Source: Planctomycetaceae bacterium (lineage in GTDB: Bacteria > Planctomycetota > Planctomycetia > Pirellulales > Thermoguttaceae). From it: a stretch of 13,418 nt of DNA. The position numbers and the translations under genes were made by a program. Position 1 is the stretch's first letter. Every line of letters starts with the position of its first letter. The notes below the pieces were generated by a model. The model had not been told where the DNA came from and did not search any database. It worked only from the letters and a program-made list of their open reading frames with translations. The stretch is taken from the NCBI GenBank assembly GCA_009776995.1, contig WRMR01000070.1, positions 1 through 13,418 on the forward strand. The letters run 5' to 3'. Below are positions 1 to 8,151 of the stretch, in pieces.

Positions 1-81
1 GTCCACTGGCAATTCACCACCCACGACGCTCGAATCAAATTGGACTCCGTGTACCCGAAATTTCACTTCGATAACGAATGA
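1..81 (+). CDS. C-terminal end of an IS630-type transposase (partial)
   Basis: The window opens inside an open frame that ends at TGA 79-81. The 26 visible residues include the stretch WQFTTHDARIKL followed by YP, which resembles the extreme C-terminus of IS630-family DDE transposases, where a WxFTTxDARxKLxxLYP motif is common. This comes from memory of the family and was not searched. The rest of the gene lies outside the window. The AT-rich stretch after the stop, to about 125, probably contains the element's right end. IS630 elements duplicate TA, and a TA lies at 125-126 inside the palindrome GCACTAGTGC, but with only one end visible the boundary is a guess. Positions 82-219 hold no other gene I can support. 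Confidence 0.5.
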   Translation, partial: VHWQFTTHDARIKLDSVYPKFHFDNE

Positions 82-219
82 TTATATTTTTAGTCAACTT
101 CAACTTTTAGGCTGGACACAGCACTAGTGCCTTGTAAAAATTAAAAATTGGGATGCCCTTCACGGAATCCGGTGACGGTCACAGCGTGGCCGCCCTACCT
201 TGATCCCAAGTTTTAATAT

Positions 220-2274
220 TTACAGAGCGGTAGTATAAATCTCGATTTCCCGCAAATCCACGACGGTGGGCATGTCTTTACCGTCGCGTGCCACAGGGTC
301 GTTCGCAATCAATCCCGCCGTTGTCTTCAGAATGACGAGACGGAACTGCGACGCCTTGACGGGCTTGTCGAACCGCACGACAAAAGCGTTCGTGTCGTCA
401 ATCCATGAATACACTTTGCTGTAAGGTGCATCGGCAAACTCAGACACAGGGATCGGTGTTCGGAGTTCCTTGACGGTTATCCATTGATTCGAGTCGTCAA
501 GGCACTGCACGTCGAAATCCAACAAATGCCGCTGATTCGGCTGGACGTTGCCGTTGGAAACAACCCAAATGCGGTCTTTGCCGTCCAGTGCCATCGATGC
601 ATCCTGGACGTACACCCAGGCGTCAAACCAATCGAAACCGCCTCCTCTCATGCGAGCTGTCATAAAATCGGGGTCAAACATGACGATATTCCCGGGATTT
701 CCGGGCGTGATGGAATAAACGTTATCCTTTGAGTCCACGGCAACCGCATGGTTCAACACACTGCCATCCTGGTCTTGCATTCTTCTTCCCGCGCCAATCG
801 CTGTGAACAGTTCCCCCGAGGGCGCAAACTTGAACAGTTCCGCCGTCTCCGCCGCGTGTAGCAGGAAATTTCCCCGGGAGTCCACGTCCAAGTCCTGACA
901 TGCCGCTACAGGAACTGACAATGGAATGCGATTTGCGATTTCGCCCGACGCCGCATCAATCAGCACAATCTCTTCCGTGCCTCCTTCCCGCACTCCGCCA
1001 TCTCTGATGCGCCCTTGTCGGGCCACCACGGCAATCATGTCTTTCCCTGCCCGAAGACAGTTACTTAACGCATACGCGTTCGGAATCTTGATGCGTTTGT
1101 CGAGTTTCCCGTCATTCATGTACTTCAAAACCTCGCCCGCTTCGTTGTACATGCCGAGGCGGTAATGGAGCGTTCCCAGGAGCGATTCGCTGCGTTTGAC
1201 GGCTTCGAAGTTCCGTTTCATCATGTAGTCAAACTTCTGACGCCCCATAATCCAGAAATCCCATTCGTTGACGAAGAATTTGATGTGGTCATGTCCCTTG
1301 CTTCTGGCATACGCCTCAAACCGGTCTTGAAGCGAGAAGAGCATTTCGCCGGTCCATCCATACGGATGCCGCGCAATCCAATCGATGTTTGCACCACACT
1401 CGTCAATAAACTGTTCGAGATAGGGTGTTTCAAAAAAGCCGAACGCTCCGATTTTCACGCCCGGAAAATTCGCGTGAACATGGTCGGCAACGGAATTGAG
1501 GAGCTTCGCGAACCCTTTGATGGTGCGGGCGGTCAAATCAGGCTCATTCAGGAGTTCGATGTAGGGGACGCGTAATCTGTACTCGGGCGTACCCTTCGTG
1601 CCGTTGGTATATTTCAGGAACGCATCGATCTCGTCGATGATATCGGCAATGGCCTGTTCGCTCGGATTATACCAGCTTGAACCGTCCGCCCAGACCCATG
1701 ACTGTCCGCCCTGGAACCCGTTGAACAAAGCGACGGGAATCAATTCAAGCTCTTCAAGCAATTTTAAATTCCTGTCTGTTCTGGTGAAATCATACTCGCC
1801 ACGCGCCGTGGCGCAACTGATGTCGAAACGACCGAGTGCTCCCCGGAGATTGAGGGCTTTGTAATTTTCAAGCGCCAGCCCCTGGAGCGGCGTGAACCCC
1901 GGACAGTCATGTGCCCCGTGCAAACCGAACAAGCTCGCGGAAACCGTGTTGGTGGTCTTGTTGAAATCCACATCGATGGTGACTTCGCCCGCTTTGTCCT
2001 TGAGTATCGCCTTCTTTGCGGTGGAGTTCCCGCCGAGCCAGCGGAAGACGTTTGCGTAATACTTTCCAAAGTCTTTCCAGTCGCCGAACTTCGACGACAC
2101 TTCGTCGTTCGCGAAAATCGAGGAACTGAGAGCGGCACGTCCCTTGCCGAGTTGCCAGACCGTCAACACCGGATTCCCGGCGGGGGACTCCAGCACCACA
2201 ACGGCCTCTTTCTTCGGGGTGGTCTTGAAATTGCTGCCGAGTACCGGGACACTGCTCCAATCCAACCCTTTCAC
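220..2274 (-). CDS. Glycoside-hydrolase-like protein (GH39-like TIM barrel) with C-terminal sandwich domain; 5'-truncated
   Basis: The 684 codons from GTG 2274 encode a multidomain carbohydrate-active-type protein. Residues 1-84 look like the end of a glutamine-amidotransferase/ThuA-like domain (HPIVKGLDW, then GKGRAALSSS and NVFRWLGG). Residues about 110-400 look like a GH-A clan TIM barrel: LLNEPD has the candidate acid/base Glu244 and FFVNEWDFW the candidate nucleophile Glu337, a GH39/GH5-like pattern. Residues about 410-560 have NHL/propeller-like strands (VDSKDNVYSI). Residues 590-684 resemble an F5/8 type C-like beta sandwich. The GTG is not a real start: the frame stays open upstream to 2421 (after TGA 2422-2424) with clearly related sequence and no ATG, GTG or TTG, so the N-terminal half of the first domain is missing. 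The gene is probably a remnant, broken near the MITE at 2468-2568. The exact GH family is uncertain. Confidence 0.65.
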   Translation of the reverse strand: MKGLDWSSVPVLGSNFKTTPKKEAVVVLESPAGNPVLTVWQLGKGRAALSSSIFANDEVSSKFGDWKDFGKYYANVFRWLGGNSTAKKAILKDKAGEVTIDVDFNKTTNTVSASLFGLHGAHDCPGFTPLQGLALENYKALNLRGALGRFDISCATARGEYDFTRTDRNLKLLEELELIPVALFNGFQGGQSWVWADGSSWYNPSEQAIADIIDEIDAFLKYTNGTKGTPEYRLRVPYIELLNEPDLTARTIKGFAKLLNSVADHVHANFPGVKIGAFGFFETPYLEQFIDECGANIDWIARHPYGWTGEMLFSLQDRFEAYARSKGHDHIKFFVNEWDFWIMGRQKFDYMMKRNFEAVKRSESLLGTLHYRLGMYNEAGEVLKYMNDGKLDKRIKIPNAYALSNCLRAGKDMIAVVARQGRIRDGGVREGGTEEIVLIDAASGEIANRIPLSVPVAACQDLDVDSRGNFLLHAAETAELFKFAPSGELFTAIGAGRRMQDQDGSVLNHAVAVDSKDNVYSITPGNPGNIVMFDPDFMTARMRGGGFDWFDAWVYVQDASMALDGKDRIWVVSNGNVQPNQRHLLDFDVQCLDDSNQWITVKELRTPIPVSEFADAPYSKVYSWIDDTNAFVVRFDKPVKASQFRLVILKTTAGLIANDPVARDGKDMPTVVDLREIEIYTTAL

Positions 2275-2467
2275 GATCGGATGCCGGGACTGGTCGGCGG
2301 CAACCTTCGGCGTGAACGGCCGTTTGTCCGCAACTGTCTCAATTTCAGGATTCCGCCAGTCTTCCGTCAGGGCATACGTTCCCTGCTGCTGTTCTTGAAC
2401 AACATGCTTTTTGGCAAGCCTTCAAGTCCTTGTCCAATGGATGTCCTTTCATTATAATGTCAAACAA

Positions 2468-2568
2468 TAGACTTGTTCGGAAACCCAGAAATGTAATTGC
2501 CCATTTTTCCAAAAATCAACAATATGGGTAGTTTGGGCAGAAATCTATTGAGTTTCCGAATAAGTCTA
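2468..2568. mobile_element. MITE-like non-autonomous element with 15-bp inverted repeats and TA duplication
   Basis: GACTTGTTCGGAAAC at 2470-2484 and GTTTCCGAATAAGTC at 2552-2566 are inverted copies matching at 14 of 15 positions. Both are bordered by TA (2468-2469 and 2567-2568). The 97-bp interior has no credible ORF, though it carries GCCCA/TGGGC as a further inverted pair. A TA duplication is typical of IS630/Tc1-mariner transposition, so this looks like a MITE mobilised by such a transposase. Its ends do not obviously match the sequence after the IS630-like fragment at 1-81. It sits between the broken 5' end of the glycoside-hydrolase-like gene and the start of the metY-type gene, so it may supply or separate the promoter of the latter. 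Confidence 0.6.
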
Positions 2569-2622
2569 ATCAATGACCACCACAAAAGAAACACGCCCCG
2601 AATTCACAAAGGAACAGATAAA

Positions 2623-3909
2623 ATGACTCCAAAGTATAAATTTGAAACACGACAACTTCACGCCGGCCAGGAAACGCCTGATCCCGCGACAGACGCCCGA
2701 GCCGTACCGATTTATGCGACGACGTCTTACGTTTTCAAGGATTGTGCGCAGGCAACCGGAAGATTTGCATTGACCGAAGATGGCAACATTTACACGCGGC
2801 TGATGAACCCGACTTCGGATGTGTTCGAGCGGCGTATTGCGTCGCTTGAAGGCGGCGTTGCCGCGCTTGCAACGGCTTCCGGTGCGGCGGCGGTGACGTA
2901 TGCCATCCAGAATATCGCCCTCGCGGGGGATCATATCGTTTCCGACAAGCGCATTTACGGCGGCACGTACAACCTTTTTGCCCATACCCTTCCCGATTGC
3001 GGAATCACGACGACATTCGTTGACGGCGGTGATCCGGCAAATTTCGAGAACGCCATCTGCGGGAACACCAAGGCGTTGTTCGTCGAAACATTGGGCAATC
3101 CCAATTCCTCCATCGTCGATATTGACGCGATTGCGGACATCGCACACAGGTACGGCATTCCGCTGATCGTTGACAATACTTTTGCAACGCCTTTTCTCTT
3201 TCGCCCGATTGAGCATGGTGCCGATGTTGTCGTGCATTCGGCGACCAAGTTCATCGGCGGTCACGGAACCGCGCTCGGCGGCGTGATGATCGATTCGGGA
3301 AAATTCGATTGGGCGGCCAACGATAAATTTCCCGGCCTTTCCCAACCGAATCCGAGTTATCATGGCGTCGTGCTGACTGAAGCCGCAGGGAATCTTGCAT
3401 ATATCACCAAGGCGCGAGTGACGATCATGAGGGATACCGGCGCGACCCTTTCGCCGTTTCATTCGTTCCTGTTCCTGCAAGGTCTGGAAACCTTGTCGCT
3501 TCGTGTGGAACGGCATGTGGAAAACGCGCTGAAGGTCGTTGACTACCTGGCCAATCACCCGCAAGTGGAATCGGTCAATCACCCCGCCGTCAAAACCCAT
3601 CCGAGCCATGCCCTGTATCAACGGTATTTCCCGAACGGAGCGGGATCGATTTTCACCTTTGAAATCCAGGGTGACATGGAGCGGGCGAAGGCCTTCATTG
3701 ACAAGCTGGAGTTGTTTTCGCTGCTTGCAAACGTTGCCGACGTAAAGTCTCTTGTGATCCATCCGGCAAGCACGACGCATTCCCAGCTCAGTGAGATGGA
3801 ACTGGCGGATCAGGACATCAAGCGGAACACCATTCGCCTGTCCATCGGGACGGAGCATATCGACGACATTATCGCTGATTTGGACCAGGCGTTTCGCGGC
3901 GTCATTTGA
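2623..3909 (+). CDS. metY: O-acetylhomoserine aminocarboxypropyltransferase / sulfhydrylase (MetY type)
   Basis: This 428-aa PLP enzyme of the Cys/Met metabolism family would make homocysteine from O-acetylhomoserine and sulfide in the cytoplasm (direct sulfhydrylation route to methionine). Length matches the MetY/Met17 subfamily (about 425-430 aa) rather than the ~380-400 aa of MetB/MetC. The N-terminus ETRQLHAGQ, cofactor-contact Asp184 (VDNTFATP), PLP lysine Lys209 in HSATKFIGGHG, and GGVMIDSGKFDW after it are typical of O-acetylhomoserine sulfhydrylases. The frame is open from 2497, but ATG 2497 lies inside the MITE. ATG 2623 is the natural start because it follows AAAGGA at 2608-2613 and gives the conserved N-terminus. 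The gene faces the uxs gene, with only 13 bp between stop codons. Substrate choice versus cystathionine synthesis is inferred from motifs and length. Confidence 0.9.
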   Translation: MTPKYKFETRQLHAGQETPDPATDARAVPIYATTSYVFKDCAQATGRFALTEDGNIYTRLMNPTSDVFERRIASLEGGVAALATASGAAAVTYAIQNIALAGDHIVSDKRIYGGTYNLFAHTLPDCGITTTFVDGGDPANFENAICGNTKALFVETLGNPNSSIVDIDAIADIAHRYGIPLIVDNTFATPFLFRPIEHGADVVVHSATKFIGGHGTALGGVMIDSGKFDWAANDKFPGLSQPNPSYHGVVLTEAAGNLAYITKARVTIMRDTGATLSPFHSFLFLQGLETLSLRVERHVENALKVVDYLANHPQVESVNHPAVKTHPSHALYQRYFPNGAGSIFTFEIQGDMERAKAFIDKLELFSLLANVADVKSLVIHPASTTHSQLSEMELADQDIKRNTIRLSIGTEHIDDIIADLDQAFRGVI

Positions 3910-3922
3910 CTGCGCAGTCGTA

Positions 3923-4897
3923 TCAATACCTCGGCGTGGGCGGAGTGTAGTTGGAAATATCGATACTGCGGAACCATTCGATTGTCTTTCGCAGGCCGTC
4001 GCGGAGCGGCGTGGCCGGCTCCCAGCCGAGTTTTTGCTTTGCCAGCGTAATGTCAGGCCGCCGACGGGTTGGATCGTCTTCCGGGAGCGGTTTTTTGACG
4101 ATTTCCGAGTGGTTGCCTGTCTGTTCAATGACCATTTCAGCCAGTTCGAGCATCGTAAATTCGACGGGATTGCCCATATTGACCGGCCCGATGAAATCCG
4201 AATCGTTCTCCATCATTTTGATCAACCCCTCGACCAGATCATCGCGGTAGCAAAACGACCGCGTTTGCGTCCCGTCGCCGAAAATCGTGATCGGTTCGCC
4301 GGTCAGAGCCTGGCGGATAAAATTCGAGACCACCCGTCCGTCGAACGGATGCATGCGCGGCCCGTAGGTGTTGAAAATTCGCACAACGCGGATCGGCATG
4401 TTGTGCATGCGCCGGTAGTCCATAAACAGGGCTTCGGCAGCCCGTTTGCCCTCGTCGTAACAGGCACGCGGACCGATGGGGTTGACCGAGCCGCGATAAT
4501 CTTCCGTTTGCGGATGCACTTCCGGGTCGCCATAGACTTCACTGGTCGATGCCTGCAAAATTTTCGCCCGGCAGCGTTTGGCCAGTCCAAGCAGATTGAT
4601 CGATCCGGCCAATGACGTTTTCATCGTCTTGACCGGGTTGTACTGGTAATGTCCCGGCGCGGCGGGGCAGGCCAGGTTGTAAATTTCGTCAACCTCCAGA
4701 AACAGCGGCAAGGTGACGTCGTGCCGGATCAGCTCGAAGTTCGCGCATGGCACCAAGTGCAAAATGTTCGACTTCTGGCTTGTAAAAAAGTTATCGACGC
4801 AGATGACGTCGTGCCCCTGCTCGACGAGCGTTTCGCAAAGCCGTGAGCCGATAAACCCGGCACCGCCGGTGACAAGAATCCGTTTGATACGTGACAT
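3923..4897 (-). CDS. uxs: UDP-glucuronate decarboxylase (UDP-xylose synthase), SDR family
   Basis: This 324-aa extended short-chain dehydrogenase/reductase converts UDP-glucuronate to UDP-xylose, a precursor for surface polysaccharides. The NAD-binding Rossmann motif TGGAGFIGSRL is at residues 10-20, the cofactor Asp35 in VDNF, the catalytic Ser/Thr region ASTSEVYGDPE at 116-126, and the YxxxK pair is Tyr147/Lys151 in YDEGKRAAEAL. IYNLACPAAPGHYQ, NPIGPRACYDEGKR and RIFNTYGPRMHPFDGRVVSNF are characteristic of bacterial and eukaryotic UXS rather than GalE or RmlB. The start at 4897 is supported by AAGGAG followed by TAACCTATG; this Shine-Dalgarno lies inside the last codons of maf, so the two genes (3 bp apart) form an operon with translational coupling. 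It is intact. Confidence 0.92.
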   Translation of the reverse strand: MSRIKRILVTGGAGFIGSRLCETLVEQGHDVICVDNFFTSQKSNILHLVPCANFELIRHDVTLPLFLEVDEIYNLACPAAPGHYQYNPVKTMKTSLAGSINLLGLAKRCRAKILQASTSEVYGDPEVHPQTEDYRGSVNPIGPRACYDEGKRAAEALFMDYRRMHNMPIRVVRIFNTYGPRMHPFDGRVVSNFIRQALTGEPITIFGDGTQTRSFCYRDDLVEGLIKMMENDSDFIGPVNMGNPVEFTMLELAEMVIEQTGNHSEIVKKPLPEDDPTRRRPDITLAKQKLGWEPATPLRDGLRKTIEWFRSIDISNYTPPTPRY

Positions 4898-4900
4898 AGG

Positions 4901-5524
4901 TTACTCCTTGCTCAATTGTTCGATCATGTTTCCTAACAGTCCAAGCGGCAGGCCAACAACATTGGATTCGCTGCCTTCGATGATTTCGAGCCAATCGATG
5001 CCGTCTTGATAACCGAAAGCACCGGCCTTGCCTTTCCATTGGTGCGTGGCCAGGTACGCTTCGAGTGACTCATCGGTTAATTCGCGCATGGACAAAACCG
5101 TGCGTTCCACTTCAACGAGCGTTTCACCCGAAGCCGTGTTGATCAGGCACAAGCCGCTCAAGGTTTCGTGCCGCCTGCCGCCGAGGAACCGCAACATGCG
5201 TCGCGCGTCGTCGATATTTTGCGGCTTGCCGAGGATTTTGCCCTCACACACGGCCACCGTATCACAGCCAATGACAACCACCGGGCGGCGTTCCGCATCC
5301 CCGAACGCGATTTCACCGCGCCGAATCAATCCGGCCACCTCACCGGCCTTTTGCCGGGCTTGCCGCGCGACGTATTGCTCCGGTGTTTCGCCTTCGCAAA
5401 TGGCGTCTTCCGCCGCGTCCGAAGCCGCAATGACATCAAAGCGAAACCCGGCCCCGGCCAGCAACTGCCGCCGTCGCGGTGACGCACTGGCCAAAACCCA
5501 GTGATAACAGGTGTTATTCAACAT
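4901..5524 (-). CDS. maf: Maf family nucleoside triphosphate pyrophosphatase
   Basis: This 207-aa protein belongs to the Maf/YceF/YhdE family, which hydrolyses non-canonical or UTP/TTP-type nucleotides to monophosphates and can affect septation. The N-terminal signature LASASPRRRQLL is at residues 11-22, and IGCDTV with the catalytic Asp88 lies at 85-90, followed by GKILGKPQNIDDARRML, the ETLSGLCL strand, GKAGAFGYQDG (165-175) and GSESNVVGLPL (184-194). Length matches the family. ATG 5524 puts the signature close to the N-terminus as usual; I see no strong Shine-Dalgarno before it. The uxs gene follows 3 bp downstream. I cannot tell the dTTP/UTP from the m7GTP subfamily from the sequence alone. 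Confidence 0.92.
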   Translation of the reverse strand: MLNNTCYHWVLASASPRRRQLLAGAGFRFDVIAASDAAEDAICEGETPEQYVARQARQKAGEVAGLIRRGEIAFGDAERRPVVVIGCDTVAVCEGKILGKPQNIDDARRMLRFLGGRRHETLSGLCLINTASGETLVEVERTVLSMRELTDESLEAYLATHQWKGKAGAFGYQDGIDWLEIIEGSESNVVGLPLGLLGNMIEQLSKE

Positions 5525-5665
5525 CGGCTATTGCAAATCATGTTTAATATTTCTCGCAGGCAGCGCAAATGACCAATTCTACAGCACAATGTCATGAAAG
5601 CGGGGGTGTATTCAAATTGTCACCGTGCCAGCAATTCAATACAACCTGCGTTTCCACAGTACCGA

Positions 5666-6433
5666 TTATCGAATCCGGCTTTTTTCCAGTAATTCCTCCG
5701 GTGACCAAGCTGTGGTAAAATAAAGGCATGAAGTATCAACCATTGCAACATTTGCCCCGTCTCCGCTCCGATGCGGCGAACCAATCCCCTGAACCACCGG
5801 TTGCCCTCGTTGCGGCACCGATGAAACGACGCCGTTTTTCAACACCGATTGCGGCAAGTCCTCCGGTTTCATCCAGGGAACAGGCACCGATGTTTCAACG
5901 ACCAGGATGACCTCGGATTTATCCTTTGTGATGTCGGAAAGCTTCGTACTGTTCGGACCGTTGGAAATTGTGTCCGGCCCAATGATCATCTGGTATGGGG
6001 ACAAGCCTTTTGCCGTCTCTTCCGCAGGTCGGCTCGGACAATGATAATTCCTTGGCATCTGGTCGTGGAATTGCGAATTATATGGGCTATCCCATGGCTC
6101 GTCAAGGTGAATTTCATCGTAAAGCCGTTGCTTCTCAATGTATGGCAAGAGCAAAACCCGCCAACTGTGCAGGGGATTTCCTTCCGCATCCGTCGTGTAC
6201 GCGGGCGGGAATGATTTGTACGTATCTTGATAATTCCACAAAGCGCAAGCAAGCTGTTTCGGAACACATTGCATTCGCTTTGCCGCTTCGTGTGCTTCAT
6301 GAGCAACATGATATAAAAGTGCGAAAGAACCCCCAAGTAACAAGAGAATAACAATACAACCGAGTCTTGAAAAGAGGCGTTTTCGCTTCTTTTCTTGAAT
6401 TTCGCCGGTTTCAATGGGTTGGCTGTCGGACAT
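5666..6433 (-). CDS. DUF1559-like membrane-anchored protein (planctomycete type)
   Basis: From ATG 6433 this encodes 255 aa; the frame continues upstream to 6499, but MSDSQPIETG is the more natural start because the upstream residues look random. A basic patch (KKRKR, 15-19) precedes a single transmembrane segment at about residues 24-42, giving an N-in, C-out anchor. The exported part has LACALWNYQDTYKSFPPAY, then HSWRVLLLPYIEKQRLYDEI, DEPWDSPYN and a C-terminal GSPHRSGDGANVAMVD. This is the arrangement of DUF1559 (pseudopilin-like, H-X-DG) proteins that occur in dozens of copies in planctomycetes. The usual prepilin cleavage signature is not evident and is replaced by the charged N-terminus. 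Its function is unknown. It is not obviously co-transcribed with maf, which lies 140 bp downstream on the same strand; that gap contains no gene or clear terminator. Confidence 0.8.
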   Translation of the reverse strand: MSDSQPIETGEIQEKKRKRLFSRLGCIVILLLLGGSFALLYHVAHEAHEAAKRMQCVPKQLACALWNYQDTYKSFPPAYTTDAEGNPLHSWRVLLLPYIEKQRLYDEIHLDEPWDSPYNSQFHDQMPRNYHCPSRPAEETAKGLSPYQMIIGPDTISNGPNSTKLSDITKDKSEVILVVETSVPVPWMKPEDLPQSVLKNGVVSSVPQRGQPVVQGIGSPHRSGDGANVAMVDTSCLYFTTAWSPEELLEKSRIR

Positions 6434-6524
6434 GATTGTATCTGTTCTGTTTGCGGTGGTACGCTGTGATTGCATTGCTATCCGGTCACTGTGCGCCACT
6501 CACGCCGTGACCACCCTGACTTGA

Positions 6525-6566
6525 AACCCTTCGTGTTTCTTCTCGCCTTCGTGGTGAAAAAGAAAC
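6525..6566 (+). repeat. Dispersed CACGAAGG-type repeat, copy A
   Basis: CCCTTCGTGTTTCTT, then CCTTCGTGGTGAAAAAG, is a copy of a short repeat that recurs at 8572-8607 (inverted) and 11056-11094 (same orientation). The shared core is CTTCGTGGTGAA next to one or two more CTTCGTG units. Such CACGAAGGACACGAAG-like sequences are scattered between genes in many planctomycete and other bacterial genomes. It lies upstream of the DUF1559 gene, outside any gene. Confidence 0.6.
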
Positions 6567-6658
6567 GGCGGTCACGGATGATTGCGCTGGTGGCACACAT
6601 GACCGCCATTGTCTTCTTTATACCTCATTTCCACCGGGAAAACAACCCCACGATGAGC

Positions 6659-6729
6659 GCAGAGTGCAGAATGCAGAATGTAAAGTGCAAAGTTCAAAAC
6701 GCAAAGTTCAAAGTTCAAAGTGCAAAGTA
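6659..6729. repeat. Short degenerate tandem repeat (GCAAAGTTCAAA type)
   Basis: About 70 bp consists of GCAGAATGCAGAATGTAAAG followed by alternating GCAAAGT and TCAAAGT units of roughly 6-8 bp, all on one strand. It shows no coding signal. It lies in the non-coding stretch 6434-6756 before the insertion sequence and is followed by the CTAGCCA-type repeat into which the element inserted. The stretch otherwise holds only repeat copy A. Confidence 0.6.
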
Positions 6730-6756
6730 TTCCGCTCCTAACTCCTAGCCACTAGC

Positions 6757-6798
6757 GGTCAAGTGAAAGGATTCGTGGGACAGTTGTGAAGGGGAATT
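6757..6798 (+). repeat. Left terminal inverted repeat of the insertion sequence
   Basis: It pairs with 8152-8193; the only differences are two T/C changes near positions 29 and 31 of the repeat. It contains one copy of ATTCGTGGGACAGT, repeated directly again from 6796. Confidence 0.85.
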
Positions 6799-6932
6799 CG
6801 TGGGACAGTCGATGACAAATTATAATGTTTTCAAAAAACGTTTTTGACATACTTTTTCAATGGTTCATTCCCAATGGTAATTCAACATGACAAACAAAAA
6901 CCAGCCGCGATGTCGCGGACAAACGTCGGCGC

Positions 6933-8084
6933 ATGGTTGCCGCGTATCGGGCGGGAGGTTCGTTCCGTGAAGTTGCGAAAGAGTTTGGCGAAACCAAATC
7001 CACCGTTCAGCGATGGGTCGCATTCGCCCAAGGCAAGCGACTTGATCGCATTGACTTTCATGACAAAAAATCCGGCCCGAAGAAACCCAAAAACAAGTCC
7101 ACCGCCAAGCTCGAAAAACGTGTCCTCCAACTTCGCAAACACCTCAAGGAAAAAAGCATCCTCGGACTTTACGGTGCCGATGCGATCCGCAGCGAAATGC
7201 TTCGGCGAGGCGATCACGACGTGCCCACGAGCCGAACCATCGGCAACATCCTCAAACGAAATGGAATGCTTGACAGTCGAACCCGCATGCGTCGACCGGC
7301 ACCACCGCCGGGCTGGTATTTGCCAGGTTTGCAACAACGAAAACATGAACTCGACAGCTTTGACATCATCGAAGGTTTGTACCTGCACGGCGGCCAGGAA
7401 GTTCAGTTCCTCAATGGAATTTCGCTGCATGGATGCCTGCTGCATTCGATGGCGATGGCAACGATTACTGCGGAAAACGCGGTACTTGCGTTGATCGGGC
7501 ATTGGAAACAATTCGGGTTGCCGAAGTATGTGCAATTCGACAACGACATGGTTTTTCAAGGACCACGAAAGCAAAACGCGATTGGAAAGGTCATACGACT
7601 TTGCTTGTCGTTGAAAGTGATTCCTGTTTTTACAACGCCTTATGAACAAGGTTTTCAAGGCAAGATCGAACGGTTCAACCGCGAACTTCAGGAAAAATTC
7701 TGGCGACGCAAACGATTCAAAAACATGAAGGACGTCGAAAAACATTTGGCGGAATATGTTCAGGCACACAGGCTCGCGCATCAAGCGGAAATCGTAATGG
7801 CACCGCGACGGCGACCATTCCCGAAACGATGGCAACGTGACGATGCCAAGCCACCGCGTGGGAAGATGATTTACCTTCGCCGAACGGACGGATCGGGGCG
7901 TGTGCGATTTTTGGAAAGGGAGTTTGCCGTGTGCGAACATTGGATCAACCGGCTTGTCCGGGCGGAGGTGAATTGGGATGAAGGCAAGGTTCATTTTTTC
8001 GCCTTGCGCCGCGCCGATTGGAAAACACAACGCTTGTTGAAAACGATGATGTTTTCATTGACGAAAAAAACAACTTGCGATTGA
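6933..8084 (+). CDS. DDE integrase-core transposase (IS481/IS3-like)
   Basis: This 383-aa protein is the transposase of the surrounding insertion sequence. Residues 1-32 form an HTH (GGSFREVAKEFGETKSTVQRWV), residues 60-115 a second helical DNA-binding part, and 140-260 an rve-type RNase H core. Candidate catalytic residues are Asp144 (SFDIIEGL), Asp203 (QFDNDMVFQG) and Glu246 (EQGFQGKIERFNREL). ATG 6933 falls late: the same frame extends upstream to a stop at 6888-6890 without a start codon, coding TSRDVADKRRR directly before Met1. ATG 6887, one frame away, reads MTNK into the A5 run at 6896-6900; removing one A would join it to TSRDVADKRRRMVAAY. So the gene may carry a one-base insertion, use slippage, or start at 6933. 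The remainder is intact. The long open frame antisense to it is a shadow. Confidence 0.85.
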   Translation: MVAAYRAGGSFREVAKEFGETKSTVQRWVAFAQGKRLDRIDFHDKKSGPKKPKNKSTAKLEKRVLQLRKHLKEKSILGLYGADAIRSEMLRRGDHDVPTSRTIGNILKRNGMLDSRTRMRRPAPPPGWYLPGLQQRKHELDSFDIIEGLYLHGGQEVQFLNGISLHGCLLHSMAMATITAENAVLALIGHWKQFGLPKYVQFDNDMVFQGPRKQNAIGKVIRLCLSLKVIPVFTTPYEQGFQGKIERFNRELQEKFWRRKRFKNMKDVEKHLAEYVQAHRLAHQAEIVMAPRRRPFPKRWQRDDAKPPRGKMIYLRRTDGSGRVRFLEREFAVCEHWINRLVRAEVNWDEGKVHFFALRRADWKTQRLLKTMMFSLTKKTTCD

Positions 8085-8151
8085 AAATGTCAAAAAATAC
8101 CACTTTACGAAAACACAAAAAGGAAAGCATTCGCGGGACACCCGATGACAA

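Noticed and set aside
3908..3919. Perfect palindrome GACTGCGCAGTC between convergent metY and uxs
   Set aside because: A 4-bp stem with a 4-nt loop, or a 12-bp palindrome, without a T tract is too weak to call a terminator.
2566..4128. 520-codon open frame on the minus strand opposite metY
   Set aside because: It is antisense to a well-supported PLP enzyme, has no family motifs, and runs across the end of uxs in another frame; it is a GC-driven shadow.
6882..8030. 382-codon open frame on the minus strand opposite the transposase
   Set aside because: It has no recognisable domain, while the plus-strand frame has a full DDE transposase. It is a shadow frame.
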